From NCBI GenBank assembly GCA_020161455.1, contig JAIUNZ010000005.1, positions 62,001 through 126,000 of the forward strand: a stretch of 64,000 nucleotides of DNA, read 5' to 3'. The stretch is from Bacteroidota bacterium (GTDB lineage: Bacteria > Bacteroidota > Bacteroidia > Flavobacteriales > Flavobacteriaceae). The notes under the pieces were generated by a model. That model ran no database searches. It had not been told where the DNA came from and was given only the letters and a program-made list of their open reading frames with translations. Both the position numbers and the translations under genes were made by a program. This document shows, one piece after another, positions 27,884-36,726 of the stretch (position 1 is its first letter; each line of letters begins with the position of its first letter).

Positions 27884-30001
27884 TTATTTTTTTTCAATTG
27901 GAAAATTTCTAGCACGCATCAAAGCATCTGATGTAGCTGCTTTTCCTCTGAATTTTTTATAGGCAATCTCAGAATCAATTGTATTTCCAATACTGAAAAT
28001 ATCATCCAAAAGTCGTTTTGCAACAACTTTGTTATACAATCCATCTTTGGTTTCGGTAAATGCTTCAGTAGCGTCAGCACTAATAACATCTGCCCAAAGG
28101 TATCCATAATAACCAGCTGCATATTCATCACCAGAAAAAATATGCCCAAACTGTGGAATTCTATGACGCATCACAATTTCCGATGGCATATCTAATGATT
28201 TTAAAACTTCTTTTTCATATTTAGAAGGATCAATGTCTGGATTTTCCAACAAGTGTAATTTCATATCCACCAGAGCACTCGAAATGGTTTCTACTGTTGA
28301 AAAGCCTTCGTTAAAAGTAGAAGCTTTTTCAATTCGTTCTACTAAAGCCATTGGCATTGGTTTTCCCGTTTTATAGTGCAAAGCAAATTGATTTAAAACT
28401 TGTGGTGTTGCCAACCAACGTTCTAAAACCTGCGATGGAAATTCAACATAATCTCTAGGTGTATTGGTTCCAGATAGCGATGGATAGGTTACATTAGAAC
28501 ACAATCCGTGAAGAGCATGTCCAAATTCATGAAATAAAGTGCTGGCATCTTCCCAAGAAATTAGGATAGGTTCGTTTTCTTTTCCTTTAATAAAATTACA
28601 GTTGTTTGTCACTATCGTAATCACATCGCCGTTAACTCTACTTTGCTCTCTTAATGCATTCATCCATGCGCCAGATCGTTTTCCTGTTCGTGCATAAGGA
28701 TCAAAATACCATAATCCAACCACTTTGCCCGAAGTTTTATTGGTTACTTCAAAAACTCTTACATCTGGATGATAAACCGGTAAATTAAAGATTTGTTTGA
28801 AATTTAATTTGAAAATTTCTCCTGCAACCCAAAACATTCCTTCTCTCAATTTTTCTAGTTGCAAATAAGGTTTAACATCATTTTCATCTAAATCATATTT
28901 TTCTTTACGCACTTTTTCAGCATAATAACGATAATCCCAAGGTTCTATTTTAAAATTTCCGCCTTCAGCTTCTACTATCTTTTGCATTTCAGCAACATCT
29001 TTATGCACTTTTTCAACAGCTGGTTTCCAAACAGATTCCATCAATGCAATTGTTTTTTCAGGTTTTTGAGCCATGGTATTTGACAAACTCCAATCGGCAA
29101 AAGTTTTAAATCCTAATAATTTTGCCTTTTCAGCTCTTAATTTTAGAATTTGAACCAATGTTGTTTTGTTGTCGTTTTGATTATCTCCGTCACCACGATT
29201 TACAAATAATTCCCAAACCATTTTTCGTAACGGACGAAAACTTGAATACGTCAAGAACGGTTCCACACTCGAACGAGTATTAGCAACTGTTCCTAAATCA
29301 TTTCTTCCTAATTCTTTTGATTTTGTTAGATACCCATTTATCAAATCGGCTGGCAAACCTGCTAACTCATTTTTTTCAGTAAAACTAATGCTGTTTTCAT
29401 TTTCATCATTCAATAAATTTTGACTAAACTTAGTAAACAATCCTGCTAATTCTTGATTAATTTGAGCTATACGTTCTTTGCTTTTTTTGGTTGCTTTTGC
29501 TCCTTCACGAACAAAATTGGAATAATACAACCAAACCAATCGTTGTTGTTCTGGGGTTAACTTATTTTTTTCAGGTGAATTATAAACAGTTTCAATACGC
29601 TGAAAAAGTTTTTCGTTTTGATAAATTTTATTTGAAATTTCTGAAAACTTGGGCGACATTTCAGTTTCTATCGGAGTAAATTCGGGTGTATTCATGTTGG
29701 AACTATAAATTCCAAATACTGCATAAATCTGACTTAATTTTTTACCCGCTTTTTCCATTGCTACAATGGTATTTTCAAAAGTAGGTGGTTTTTTATTGTT
29801 GGCAATTGTTGTAATCTCGCTCCATTTTTCATTGATAGCATTTTCAATCGCAGGTTTTAAATCCTTCAATTTGTATTGGTCAAACGCAGGAATTCCACCA
29901 TAAGGTCCTGACCAAAAGTTTAAAAACGGATTGTCATTTTTTTGAGCATTCATTGAAATCATAGGGAAAATCAATATGAGATTGAACATTATTTTTTTCA
30001 T
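27884..30001 (-). CDS. dcp: M3-family peptidyl-dipeptidase (Dcp type)
   Basis: The enzyme cleaves dipeptides or short peptides with a zinc centre. From the ATG at 30001 the 705-residue protein has a signal peptide (MKKIMFNLILIFPMISMNAQ), the helical M3 body (TPEQQRLVWLYYSNFVREGA, RKMVWELFVNRGDGDNQNDN) and the zinc motif in TLFHEFGHALHGLCSN, with the third ligand region FPSQVLERW downstream. The active-site HEFGH is intact. It is predicted to be periplasmic. It resembles Dcp more than oligopeptidase A; the choice between these names is the main uncertainty. Confidence 0.9.
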   Translation of the reverse strand: MKKIMFNLILIFPMISMNAQKNDNPFLNFWSGPYGGIPAFDQYKLKDLKPAIENAINEKWSEITTIANNKKPPTFENTIVAMEKAGKKLSQIYAVFGIYSSNMNTPEFTPIETEMSPKFSEISNKIYQNEKLFQRIETVYNSPEKNKLTPEQQRLVWLYYSNFVREGAKATKKSKERIAQINQELAGLFTKFSQNLLNDENENSISFTEKNELAGLPADLINGYLTKSKELGRNDLGTVANTRSSVEPFLTYSSFRPLRKMVWELFVNRGDGDNQNDNKTTLVQILKLRAEKAKLLGFKTFADWSLSNTMAQKPEKTIALMESVWKPAVEKVHKDVAEMQKIVEAEGGNFKIEPWDYRYYAEKVRKEKYDLDENDVKPYLQLEKLREGMFWVAGEIFKLNFKQIFNLPVYHPDVRVFEVTNKTSGKVVGLWYFDPYARTGKRSGAWMNALREQSRVNGDVITIVTNNCNFIKGKENEPILISWEDASTLFHEFGHALHGLCSNVTYPSLSGTNTPRDYVEFPSQVLERWLATPQVLNQFALHYKTGKPMPMALVERIEKASTFNEGFSTVETISSALVDMKLHLLENPDIDPSKYEKEVLKSLDMPSEIVMRHRIPQFGHIFSGDEYAAGYYGYLWADVISADATEAFTETKDGLYNKVVAKRLLDDIFSIGNTIDSEIAYKKFRGKAATSDALMRARNFPIEKK

Positions 30002-30114
30002 AATTATTTTGAATTTATTCAAATATAAAAAAATTGATTGAGATTCATTCTAAAAAGTTGGTGCTTTTATTTACATTTGATAAAATCATTGATTTTAAAA
30101 AAAACTCATTATTT

Positions 30115-30345
30115 ATGCAAAATAATAATCCACTTCATGGTATTACTTTACAAAAAATAGTAACCGATTTAGTAGCTTTTTATGGATTTGACACTTTATC
30201 TGAACTCATAAAAATCAATTGTTTTAAAAGCAATCCGAGTGTAAAATCGAGTTTGACTTTTTTACGAAAAACTGATTGGGCAAGAAAACAAGTAGAAGAT
30301 TTATACATCAAAACATTACCTAAAATCAATAAAAATGGAAACTAA
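30115..30345 (+). CDS. DUF2132 (VF530-like) protein
   Basis: The 76-residue protein matches the DUF2132/VF530 family: [40 protein letters not shown] and [10 protein letters not shown]. The fold is known from a Vibrio structure and is suggested to bind DNA, but no function is established. I start it at the ATG at 30115, where family homology begins. Its 3' end overlaps tag by 11 bases, so the two are translationally coupled. Confidence 0.88.
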   Translation: MQNNNPLHGITLQKIVTDLVAFYGFDTLSELIKINCFKSNPSVKSSLTFLRKTDWARKQVEDLYIKTLPKINKNGN

Positions 30346-30895
30346 AAACCGTTGTGCTTGGTGTGAGAAAGACGACTTATACCGAGAATACCATGATAAT
30401 GAATGGGGAAAACCTGTTTATGATGATGATAAACTTTTCGAGTTTTTAGTATTAGAAACGTTTCAAGCTGGTTTGAGTTGGCACATGATTTTAAAAAAAA
30501 GAGAAAATTTCAGAAAAGCGTTTGCTAATTTTGATTACAACCTCATCGCAGCTTTTGATGAATATGAAGTACAAGAATTACTTAAAGACGTAGGGATTAT
30601 TAGAAATAAATTGAAAATAAAAGCTACTATTACTAATGCCATTGCTTTCAAAAAAGTTCAAACAGAATTTGGTAGTTTTTCTAGCTACATTTGGAGTTTT
30701 GTTAGCGGAAAACCAATAGATAATAATCCGAAAACCTTAAAAGATGTTCCTGCTTCTACTTCATTATCAGATATAATTAGCAAAGATTTAAAGAAAAAAG
30801 GCTTCAAATTTGTGGGAACAACAGTAGTGTATGCGCACATGCAAGCAACCGGAATGGTAAACGACCACGTGGAAGATTGTTGGACGAGAAGTTAA
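30335..30895 (+). CDS. tag: DNA-3-methyladenine glycosylase I
   Basis: Tag excises 3-methyladenine from alkylated DNA. The 186-residue protein has the HhH-GPD-like core and the structural zinc ligands of Tag: Cys and His in [20 protein letters not shown], and His and Cys in [10 protein letters not shown]. Substrate-pocket residues are in [19 protein letters not shown]. It overlaps the DUF2132 gene by 11 bases. Confidence 0.95.
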   Translation: METKNRCAWCEKDDLYREYHDNEWGKPVYDDDKLFEFLVLETFQAGLSWHMILKKRENFRKAFANFDYNLIAAFDEYEVQELLKDVGIIRNKLKIKATITNAIAFKKVQTEFGSFSSYIWSFVSGKPIDNNPKTLKDVPASTSLSDIISKDLKKKGFKFVGTTVVYAHMQATGMVNDHVEDCWTRS

Positions 30896-30964
30896 TTTTA
30901 CCGTTTTAAAAAATAATTTTTGATACACATTAAAATTGTACCTTTAGTTTAAAATTACACCATC

Positions 30965-31693
30965 ATGTTTCGTCATAAAGGAAGCAGAAGAACTTTCTCT
31001 CACAACATTCGATTAGCCTCAACGCTTTCTTTTGTAGCAGGAATTGTAAACATTGCAGGCGTTTTATCCGTTGCGACATTAACGACCAATGTAACGGGAC
31101 ATTTTGCTTTTTTTGCCGAAGAAATTTCCCTGAAAAATTACACCAAAGCACTAAATATTATTGTGTACATTTTCTTTTTTCTTTTGGGTGCTTTTACTTG
31201 CAATTTATTGGTGGAAATCGTTTCTAGAAAAAAACCACGAATGGCTCATGCATTACCAATGTTCACTGAAATCGTAATTTTAACATCAGTCGGTTTTTCA
31301 ACAGATTTTAATCCGAATTATATTGCCTATGCCTTACTTTTTGCCATGGGATTACAAAATGCTTTGGTAACCAATATTTCACAATCGGTTGTAAGAACTA
31401 CCCATTTAACTGGGCTTTTCACCGATTTAGGTATCGAATTGTCGCAGTTGTTTTTCTATAAAAAAGAAACCGAAATGAAACGCTTAACACGAAGCATCTT
31501 CTTACGAATTTCAATTATATTATTTTTCTTTATCGGTGGAGTTTTGGGCGGATTGCTCTTTAAATCATTTCAATTAAAAATCTTACTCTTTGCAGTTGTC
31601 ATACTTGTTGTTGCTCTATTTCTAGACAACGCTATAATTTACTACAACTTAACCAAAAGAAAAATAAAAATCATGACTTCAAAATCTTCATAA
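30965..31693 (+). CDS. DUF1275 (YoaK-type) membrane protein
   Basis: The 242-residue protein has six or so hydrophobic segments and the DUF1275 signature: SFVAGIVNIAGVLSVATLTT, NVTGHFAFFAEE and LLFAMGLQNALVTNISQSVV followed by RTTHLTGLFTDLG. The family is widespread and functionally undefined; a transport role is often assumed. The last 23 bases overlap the 3' end of the convergent aat gene, so the two transcripts are antisense at their ends. Confidence 0.9.
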   Translation: MFRHKGSRRTFSHNIRLASTLSFVAGIVNIAGVLSVATLTTNVTGHFAFFAEEISLKNYTKALNIIVYIFFFLLGAFTCNLLVEIVSRKKPRMAHALPMFTEIVILTSVGFSTDFNPNYIAYALLFAMGLQNALVTNISQSVVRTTHLTGLFTDLGIELSQLFFYKKETEMKRLTRSIFLRISIILFFFIGGVLGGLLFKSFQLKILLFAVVILVVALFLDNAIIYYNLTKRKIKIMTSKSS

Positions 31694-32306
31694 ACGTTTC
31701 TCTAGAAATTTCAAATGCGCCAAGTTTTTCCAAATGGTCGTTGTGTACTTGGCAATCTAGCAACTTATAATTTTTTTCTTTTAAGTGATTAATCAAGGTT
31801 ACAAAAGCTATTTTACTCGCATTAGAAACTTTGGAAAACATGCTTTCGCCACAAAATACATGACCCAAATCAACTCCATACAAACCACCAACCAACTCAT
31901 CATTTTGCCAAACCTCAACCGATTGTGCAAAACCCATTTCGTGAAGTTTCACATAAGCTTCAATTAAATCATTCGTAATCCAAGTACCATCTTGGTCTTT
32001 GCGTTCTATTTGTTGGCAATTGGTAATCACTGCTCTAAAATCATGATTAAATGTAACTTTAAATTTTTTTTGATTCAATAAATTTCGAGTGCTTTTGCAA
32101 ATTTTATACAATTGTGGCGCAACAACCATTCTTTCGGATGGCGACCACCAAAGGATTGGCTCTTCTGCATTAAACCAAGGAAAAATCCCATTGCGATATG
32201 CCAAAAGCAATCGCTCAGTAGATAAATCGCCACCAATAGCCAAAATACCTTCGTATGAAGCTTCTTCAACTGGTGGAAAATAAAGTTTTTTGGTTACGTA
32301 ATACAT
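31671..32306 (-). CDS. aat: Leucyl/phenylalanyl-tRNA--protein transferase
   Basis: Aat adds Leu or Phe to N-terminal Lys or Arg, marking proteins for ClpAP under the N-end rule. The 211-residue protein (ATG at 32306) has the family motifs FPPVEEASYEGILAIGGDLS, YRNGIFPWFNAEEPILWWSP, TWITNDLIEAYVKLHEMGFA, SVEVWQNDELVGGLYGVDLG and FCGESMFSKVSNASKIAF. All are well preserved. A strong hairpin built of seven-base repeats lies just upstream. Confidence 0.96.
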   Translation of the reverse strand: MYYVTKKLYFPPVEEASYEGILAIGGDLSTERLLLAYRNGIFPWFNAEEPILWWSPSERMVVAPQLYKICKSTRNLLNQKKFKVTFNHDFRAVITNCQQIERKDQDGTWITNDLIEAYVKLHEMGFAQSVEVWQNDELVGGLYGVDLGHVFCGESMFSKVSNASKIAFVTLINHLKEKNYKLLDCQVHNDHLEKLGAFEISRETFMKILKS

Positions 32307-32326
32307 TTTCAAAAATTCCAAAAAAT

Positions 32327-32370
32327 AAATTCCAAATTCCAAAACTGATACAATTTGGAATTTGGAATTT
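32327..32370. repeat. Long perfect hairpin made of TTTGGAA heptamers
   Basis: A 17-bp perfect stem (32327-32343 with 32354-32370) has arms made of two AAATTCC heptamers plus AAA, and the reverse. It lies between the DUF3127 gene and aat, both on the minus strand. It could terminate or attenuate transcription, or represent an intergenic repeat family; the neighbouring bases 32309-32326 hold a decayed further copy. Confidence 0.75.
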
Positions 32371-32402
32371 TAAACTATTGGGATTTACTTTTTAATTTTT
32401 TA

Positions 32403-32777
32403 TTAAAAAGGTAAATCGTCGTGTTCTTCTTCGTTAAAGTTTGTTGCTGGAGCAAAAGCTTCTGCCGGTGGCATTGGTGGCATTCCTGCTACTGGTGCTT
32501 CTGCTTGAAGTTTCTCAACTCTCCAACCTTGAATATCGTTGAAATATTTTGTTTCGCCTTGTGGGTTAACCCATTCTCTTCCTCTAAGGTTGATTGAAAC
32601 TTTCACGGCATCACCAACGGCATAATTGTTTAATAAATCACATTTATCTTGCACAAAATTGATGCTGATGTATTGTGGATATTGTTCCTCAGTGGTAACA
32701 ACCAATTCTCTTTTTTTAAAGGTAGCTGTAACTTGTTGTTCTGCTCCTACTACTCTAATTTTTCCTGTAACTTCCAT
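32403..32777 (-). CDS. DUF3127 protein with SSB-like C-terminal tip
   Basis: The 124-residue protein belongs to DUF3127, a family restricted mainly to Bacteroidota. The first ~95 residues look like an OB fold (EVTGKIRVVGAEQQVTATFK, YISINFVQDKCDLLNNYAVG, GREWVNPQGETKYFNDIQGW). A Pro/Ala-rich linker and the acidic tip EEEHDDLPF follow. That tip matches the C-terminal peptide by which single-stranded-DNA-binding proteins recruit repair and replication partners. The function is inferred as an SSB-like nucleic-acid binder. The start (ATG at 32777) is 3 bases after the stop of the flavin reductase gene. Confidence 0.85.
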   Translation of the reverse strand: MEVTGKIRVVGAEQQVTATFKKRELVVTTEEQYPQYISINFVQDKCDLLNNYAVGDAVKVSINLRGREWVNPQGETKYFNDIQGWRVEKLQAEAPVAGMPPMPPAEAFAPATNFNEEEHDDLPF

Positions 32778-32779
32778 AA

Positions 32780-33655
32780 TTATAATTTTGCTAAAAGTAC
32801 TTTCCATGCCGAAAGCACATCATTATTATTCAAATATTCTTTAGCTTTCAAGTGAATTTTATCGGTGTCATCCGAACTCAAAACACCTTTTACAGCGGTA
32901 TTATTTTGTACAAAGATAGTAATTTCTTCTTCGCTAGGCAATGCTTCTACATTTCCTAATTTACCCAAATCATTTCCATCAAAAACAGTGCTTTCTCTGA
33001 TAAATTCAGGAATACTATCTACTCCTATTCCTAGTGTTGACAACGGTTTTTCGACTTCAAACAATCCTTGATTGGAACGCGAATACCAATTGCCGCCAAG
33101 ACGTGCTACCAGGTCGATTTTGCTTTGATCAATCATACCTTTATCGTCTAAAATAGCTTCATTAATGTGAATCTTTACTACTTCACAAATAATCAGATTC
33201 CCAGCGCCTCCTTGATCTCCGAGTGCTATGATTTCATTGACTTTACACTCCAATTGCACCGGACTTTCGGCTACGCGATAGGGCTTTATCATATCCGAAG
33301 GCAACATGGTAAGTCCTGATTTTAAAAATTCGTTCACACCATCTAAATATTCTGTGCTTGATAATGATGCTTGTTGTACAATATCATAATTTACCACGTT
33401 AATCACCACTTGTTTCGTAGCGATACAGTTCTCTAACGTATGTTTTGTGGTATTATTTCTAACCCTACGTGCAGGCGAAAACACCAAAATTGGCGGATTA
33501 GAGCTAAACACGTTGAAAAAACTAAACGGTGATAAATTAGGTCTTCCTTTTTCGTCGATAGTACTTGCAAATGCAATTGGTCGTGGTGCAACGGCACTCT
33601 GAAGATAGCCTTGCAGCTGCGCAGGCGAAAGAGTATGTGGCTCAAAACTTAACAT
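32780..33655 (-). CDS. Flavin reductase-like FMN-binding split-barrel protein
   Basis: The 291-residue protein has a split-barrel FMN-binding domain (about 10-200): APRPIAFASTIDEKGRPNLS, PFSFFNVFSSNPPILVFSPA, RNNTTKHTLENC and ARLGGNWYSRSN. The C-terminal ~80 residues are a family-specific extension. Relatives bind FMN and some act as flavin reductases or oxygenase partners; the reaction here is not determined. It is cotranscribed with the DUF3127 gene (2 bases between the coding regions). Confidence 0.88.
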   Translation of the reverse strand: MLSFEPHTLSPAQLQGYLQSAVAPRPIAFASTIDEKGRPNLSPFSFFNVFSSNPPILVFSPARRVRNNTTKHTLENCIATKQVVINVVNYDIVQQASLSSTEYLDGVNEFLKSGLTMLPSDMIKPYRVAESPVQLECKVNEIIALGDQGGAGNLIICEVVKIHINEAILDDKGMIDQSKIDLVARLGGNWYSRSNQGLFEVEKPLSTLGIGVDSIPEFIRESTVFDGNDLGKLGNVEALPSEEEITIFVQNNTAVKGVLSSDDTDKIHLKAKEYLNNNDVLSAWKVLLAKL

Positions 33656-33783
33656 AGAAATGTATTTTGAACAAAAATAACTATTTAAAATAGAATTTGA
33701 AGTTAAGAATTAAAGTTTCATTGGTATATGTATAAAATTCTCCTGCGGTAAAGAAAGATTTCAATATTTAAAAGGCTTTGTAG

Positions 33784-33993
33784 CCTTCAAAAGGTCTTCC
33801 GTGTCCTTCAAAAGGACTTCCGTGTCTTTCAATGATGCTTCCAATTGCTTCAAAAATATAGCCGTTGCTTTCAAAAATGCTTCCGTGGTTGACAAATTGT
33901 TTTCCGTTGCTTTCTTCTTGTCTTTTCATGCCTTCAAAATATCTTTCTAAGGCAAAAAAAGGTTTTCCGTTGGGTTCAATAATGCTTTCAGAG
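33784..33993. repeat. Ten-unit, 21-bp tandem array
   Basis: The intergenic region 33656-34097 contains ten consecutive diverged units of exactly 21 bp with no insertions or deletions. The approximate plus-strand consensus is CTTTCAAAAATGCTTCCGTT plus G. On the minus strand one frame is open through the whole array and reads as a heptapeptide repeat of about H/N-G-S-x-F-E-x, ending at a stop at 33768-33770; its only ATG is at 33929. No known gene is recognised. Bases 33656-33760 and 34010-34097 show nothing else definite. Confidence 0.85.
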
Positions 33994-34097
33994 CTTTTTT
34001 TGATTATTTGTTATTTTTCCTAATTGATTTTATCATCAAATCAGCGATTTTTATAGGATAATCATTTTTTTAGTACATTTAAACCAAATTATTTCAG

Positions 34098-35258
34098 ATG
34101 CAATTTTCGGAAAGAAGAAACAGTACTCGTTGGATTATCATCATCACGTCGTTTGTGATTGTTACACTTATACTTTGGAACACGTATTCTTTCTTTCAAA
34201 TATTTAAAAACGAAGAACGCATCAAAATGGAACTTTGGGGCGAAAGCATGAAAACGTTATTAAACGCTGATCCTGAAACTACTGAAGTAGAATTACCAAG
34301 ACAAATAATGAGCAACAACACTACCATTCCAATCGTTTTGGTTGAAAATGGAGTAATCATCAATCAAACCAATATTGATGAAGAAATTACGAAGAACAAA
34401 ACTAAATTAAATGCTTTTTTAGAAAAATTAAAGAAAGAAAACGAGCCAATCAAAATTGAATACGACAAAAATAAATACCAATATTTATACTACGGCAACT
34501 CTTCTTTGTTGAACAAATTAAAATATTATCCTGTGGCTCTGTTGTTGATTATTTTCTTGTTTGGAGCAGTAGTTTACAACTTCTACCGAAGCACAAAAAT
34601 GGCAACCCAAAACAAACTTTGGGCTGGAATGGCAAAGGAAACAGCACATCAAATTGGCACACCTTTGTCTTCTTTAATTGGTTGGCTCGAAATCATGAAA
34701 GCCGACAATGTGGATGAAACCATTGTATCCGAAATTGAAAAAGACATCAACCGATTACAAACCATTACCGATAGGTTTTCTAAAATTGGCTCCGAACCTG
34801 TTTTAGAAATCAAAGACATTGTGCAAGAAACTAAAGAAACTTTTGATTACCTACAGTCTCGTTTTTCAAAACAGATTGAATTTTCGTTTAAAGCACCAAA
34901 AAATCCGCTTCTCGTTTCTTTCAATCCTGCTTTGCACAGTTGGACAATTGAAAATTTGGTAAAAAATGCTATTGATGCTATGAAAGGCAGAGGAAAACTA
35001 GCTTTAGTCATTAAAGAAGATGGCAACTTTGTAAAAATAAAAGTCTCCGATACTGGAAAAGGAATTCCCAAAAAGGAATTTAAGAAAGTTTTTGAACCTG
35101 GTTTTACCACCAAAAAACGTGGTTGGGGTTTAGGATTATCTTTAACCAAAAGAATTGTAGAAGATTATCACAAAGGAAAGATTAAAGTTTCCGAATCGGA
35201 AGTTGGCAAAGGAACATCGATGCAGATTTCATTTAAAAAAGTCGAAAAAAAATCCTGA
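34098..35258 (+). CDS. Orphan sensor histidine kinase
   Basis: The 386-residue protein has two membrane segments (about 12-33 and 145-165) around a ~110-residue extracytoplasmic domain, then a kinase core. The H box is the Bacteroidota variant WAGMAKETAHQIGTPLSSLI, with the phospho-acceptor in AHQIGTPL. ATP-binding boxes are intact: N box LVKNAIDAM, G1 VSDTGKGIPKKE, F box FEPGFTTKKRGWGLGL. No response regulator is adjacent. The stop codon lies inside the following terminator. Confidence 0.92.
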   Translation: MQFSERRNSTRWIIIITSFVIVTLILWNTYSFFQIFKNEERIKMELWGESMKTLLNADPETTEVELPRQIMSNNTTIPIVLVENGVIINQTNIDEEITKNKTKLNAFLEKLKKENEPIKIEYDKNKYQYLYYGNSSLLNKLKYYPVALLLIIFLFGAVVYNFYRSTKMATQNKLWAGMAKETAHQIGTPLSSLIGWLEIMKADNVDETIVSEIEKDINRLQTITDRFSKIGSEPVLEIKDIVQETKETFDYLQSRFSKQIEFSFKAPKNPLLVSFNPALHSWTIENLVKNAIDAMKGRGKLALVIKEDGNFVKIKVSDTGKGIPKKEFKKVFEPGFTTKKRGWGLGLSLTKRIVEDYHKGKIKVSESEVGKGTSMQISFKKVEKKS

Positions 35259-35274
35259 TTGCTCAGGATTTTTA
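35246..35274. terminator. Bidirectional terminator between the kinase and HIT genes
   Basis: AATCCTGA (35251-35258) pairs with TCAGGATT (35263-35270), with A and T runs on the two sides. The TGA stop of the kinase gene is part of the stem. Confidence 0.88.
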
Positions 35275-35276
35275 TA

Positions 35277-35666
35277 TTATAGATTATAACTTATCGTCTT
35301 TGCCAGACTTTCAAACTCTTCTTTCTCTAAACTCACTTTTCGTTGAAAACGCATATCATCCATTTCTTGTAACGGAATTAAATGCACATGTACGTGTGGC
35401 ACTTCAAGACCAACAACAGCAACACCAACACGCTTACATTCGACTGATTTTTCTAATGCTTTTGCAACTTTTCTCGAAAACTTCATCAACTCAAGATAGT
35501 CGTCTTCGTTCATGTCAAAAATCTTATTGATTTCTTCTTTCGGAATACACAAGGTATGTCCTTTTGCATTCGGATTTACATCCAAAAAGGCCAAAAACTT
35601 ATCGTCTTCTGCTATTTTGTAACAAGGAATTTCTCCGTTTACTATTTTGGTAAAGATACTTGCCAT
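35277..35666 (-). CDS. HIT-family protein
   Basis: The 129-residue protein is a histidine-triad nucleotide hydrolase/transferase of the HinT type. It has FTKIVNGEIPCYKIAEDDKF, HTLCIPKEEI and the triad HVHVHLIPL. Such enzymes cleave nucleoside phosphoramidates or adenylates. It begins 3 bases after greA and is probably cotranscribed with it. Confidence 0.94.
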   Translation of the reverse strand: MASIFTKIVNGEIPCYKIAEDDKFLAFLDVNPNAKGHTLCIPKEEINKIFDMNEDDYLELMKFSRKVAKALEKSVECKRVGVAVVGLEVPHVHVHLIPLQEMDDMRFQRKVSLEKEEFESLAKTISYNL

Positions 35667-35669
35667 GCT

Positions 35670-36146
35670 TTAGTCCCTTGATATTTCTAAAACTTCAAAT
35701 TTTAAAGTCCCGTTTGGCACTGTTATTTCGGCGATTTCTCCAACCGATTTCCCTAATAAACCTTTTCCAATTGGTGAGGTAACCGAAATTTTACCAGTTT
35801 TTAAATCGGCTTCACTTTCGGCAACAAGCGTATATTTCATTTCCATGCCGTTGGTTTGGTTTTTAATTTTAACCGTAGATAACACTAACGCTTTTGAAGT
35901 GTCGAGAGTTGACTCATCAATTATTCTAGCATTAGAATATACTTCTTCCAATTTAGAAATACGCATTTCCAAAAGTCCTTGAGCTTCTTTGGCAGCATCA
36001 TATTCTGCATTTTCAGACAAATCGCCTTTATCTCTTGCTTCGGCAATGGCCTGTGAGGCTTTTGGTCGCTCAATGCTTTTTAATTGTTCTAACTCTTCTT
36101 TTAGTTTTTTTAATCCTTCTGCGGTATAATACGATACTGTACTCAT
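35670..36146 (-). CDS. greA: Transcription elongation factor GreA
   Basis: GreA rescues backtracked RNA polymerase by stimulating transcript cleavage. The 158-residue protein has the N-terminal coiled coil with the catalytic tip acidic residues in EARDKGDLSENAEYDAAKEA, and the C-terminal FKBP-like domain (TVKIKNQTNGMEMKYTLV, ISVTSPIGKGLLGKSVGE). It is the first gene of a greA-HIT pair. Confidence 0.97.
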   Translation of the reverse strand: MSTVSYYTAEGLKKLKEELEQLKSIERPKASQAIAEARDKGDLSENAEYDAAKEAQGLLEMRISKLEEVYSNARIIDESTLDTSKALVLSTVKIKNQTNGMEMKYTLVAESEADLKTGKISVTSPIGKGLLGKSVGEIAEITVPNGTLKFEVLEISRD

Positions 36147-36309
36147 AATTTCACTCTTTTATATAAATAGAAAAAATCCCATCGCAACGGGATTTCTTTT
36201 TGCAAAGATACTCTTTTTAATTTATTTCAATTTTTTTATCGCCGAATAGCGTTTGCCAAAGTTAAATAATTTATTTTTGTTTAAACAATATTTAGAATTA
36301 AAAAACACT

Positions 36310-36726
36310 ATGAAAAAAATAATCGTCTTATTGGCAATTATGACCGCTTTTTTAAGCTGTGATTCGGGAGCAACTATAGTAAACAATCCTAATCTTCCAA
36401 ATTATGCAGTAAATGAAGCCTTGACTTTAAGTTTACCACAATATTCGCAATTACAATTTGTAAGCAACCCTATAATTATCAGTGCCGGAATATCGGGAAT
36501 AGTAGTCATGAACACCGGAACGAGCTATACCGCTTTTGATTTAGCCTGCCCTAATATGCAATTTGGCACGTGCCCGTCTGCCATGACATTGGTGGGTTTA
36601 AACGCCTATTGTAGTTGTGATGAATCTACTTATAGCTTGTTTACAGGCTTAAGTCAAGGACAACAATATCCAATGAAACAATATAGAGCCGAGCTTAGCG
36701 GCGGTGTTTTATACATTACCAATTAA
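36310..36726 (+). CDS. Rieske-like lipoprotein without complete cluster ligands
   Basis: From the ATG at 36310 the 138-residue product has a lipoprotein signal (MKKIIVLLAIMTAFLSCDSG). The C-terminal half (AFDLACPNMQFGTCPSAM, YCSCDESTYSLFTGLSQGQQ and YRAELSGGVLYITN) follows the strand and loop pattern of Rieske-type ferredoxin domains seen in Bacteroidota lipoproteins. The [2Fe-2S] ligands CxH and CxxH are not conserved: the positions read CPN and CSCD. A degenerate, possibly structural version is therefore likely. The family assignment is tentative. Confidence 0.6.
   Translation: MKKIIVLLAIMTAFLSCDSGATIVNNPNLPNYAVNEALTLSLPQYSQLQFVSNPIIISAGISGIVVMNTGTSYTAFDLACPNMQFGTCPSAMTLVGLNAYCSCDESTYSLFTGLSQGQQYPMKQYRAELSGGVLYITN

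Noticed and set aside
33784-33993. CRISPR array
   Set aside because: The units are contiguous 21-bp repeats with no unique spacers between conserved repeats, and no cas genes are nearby.
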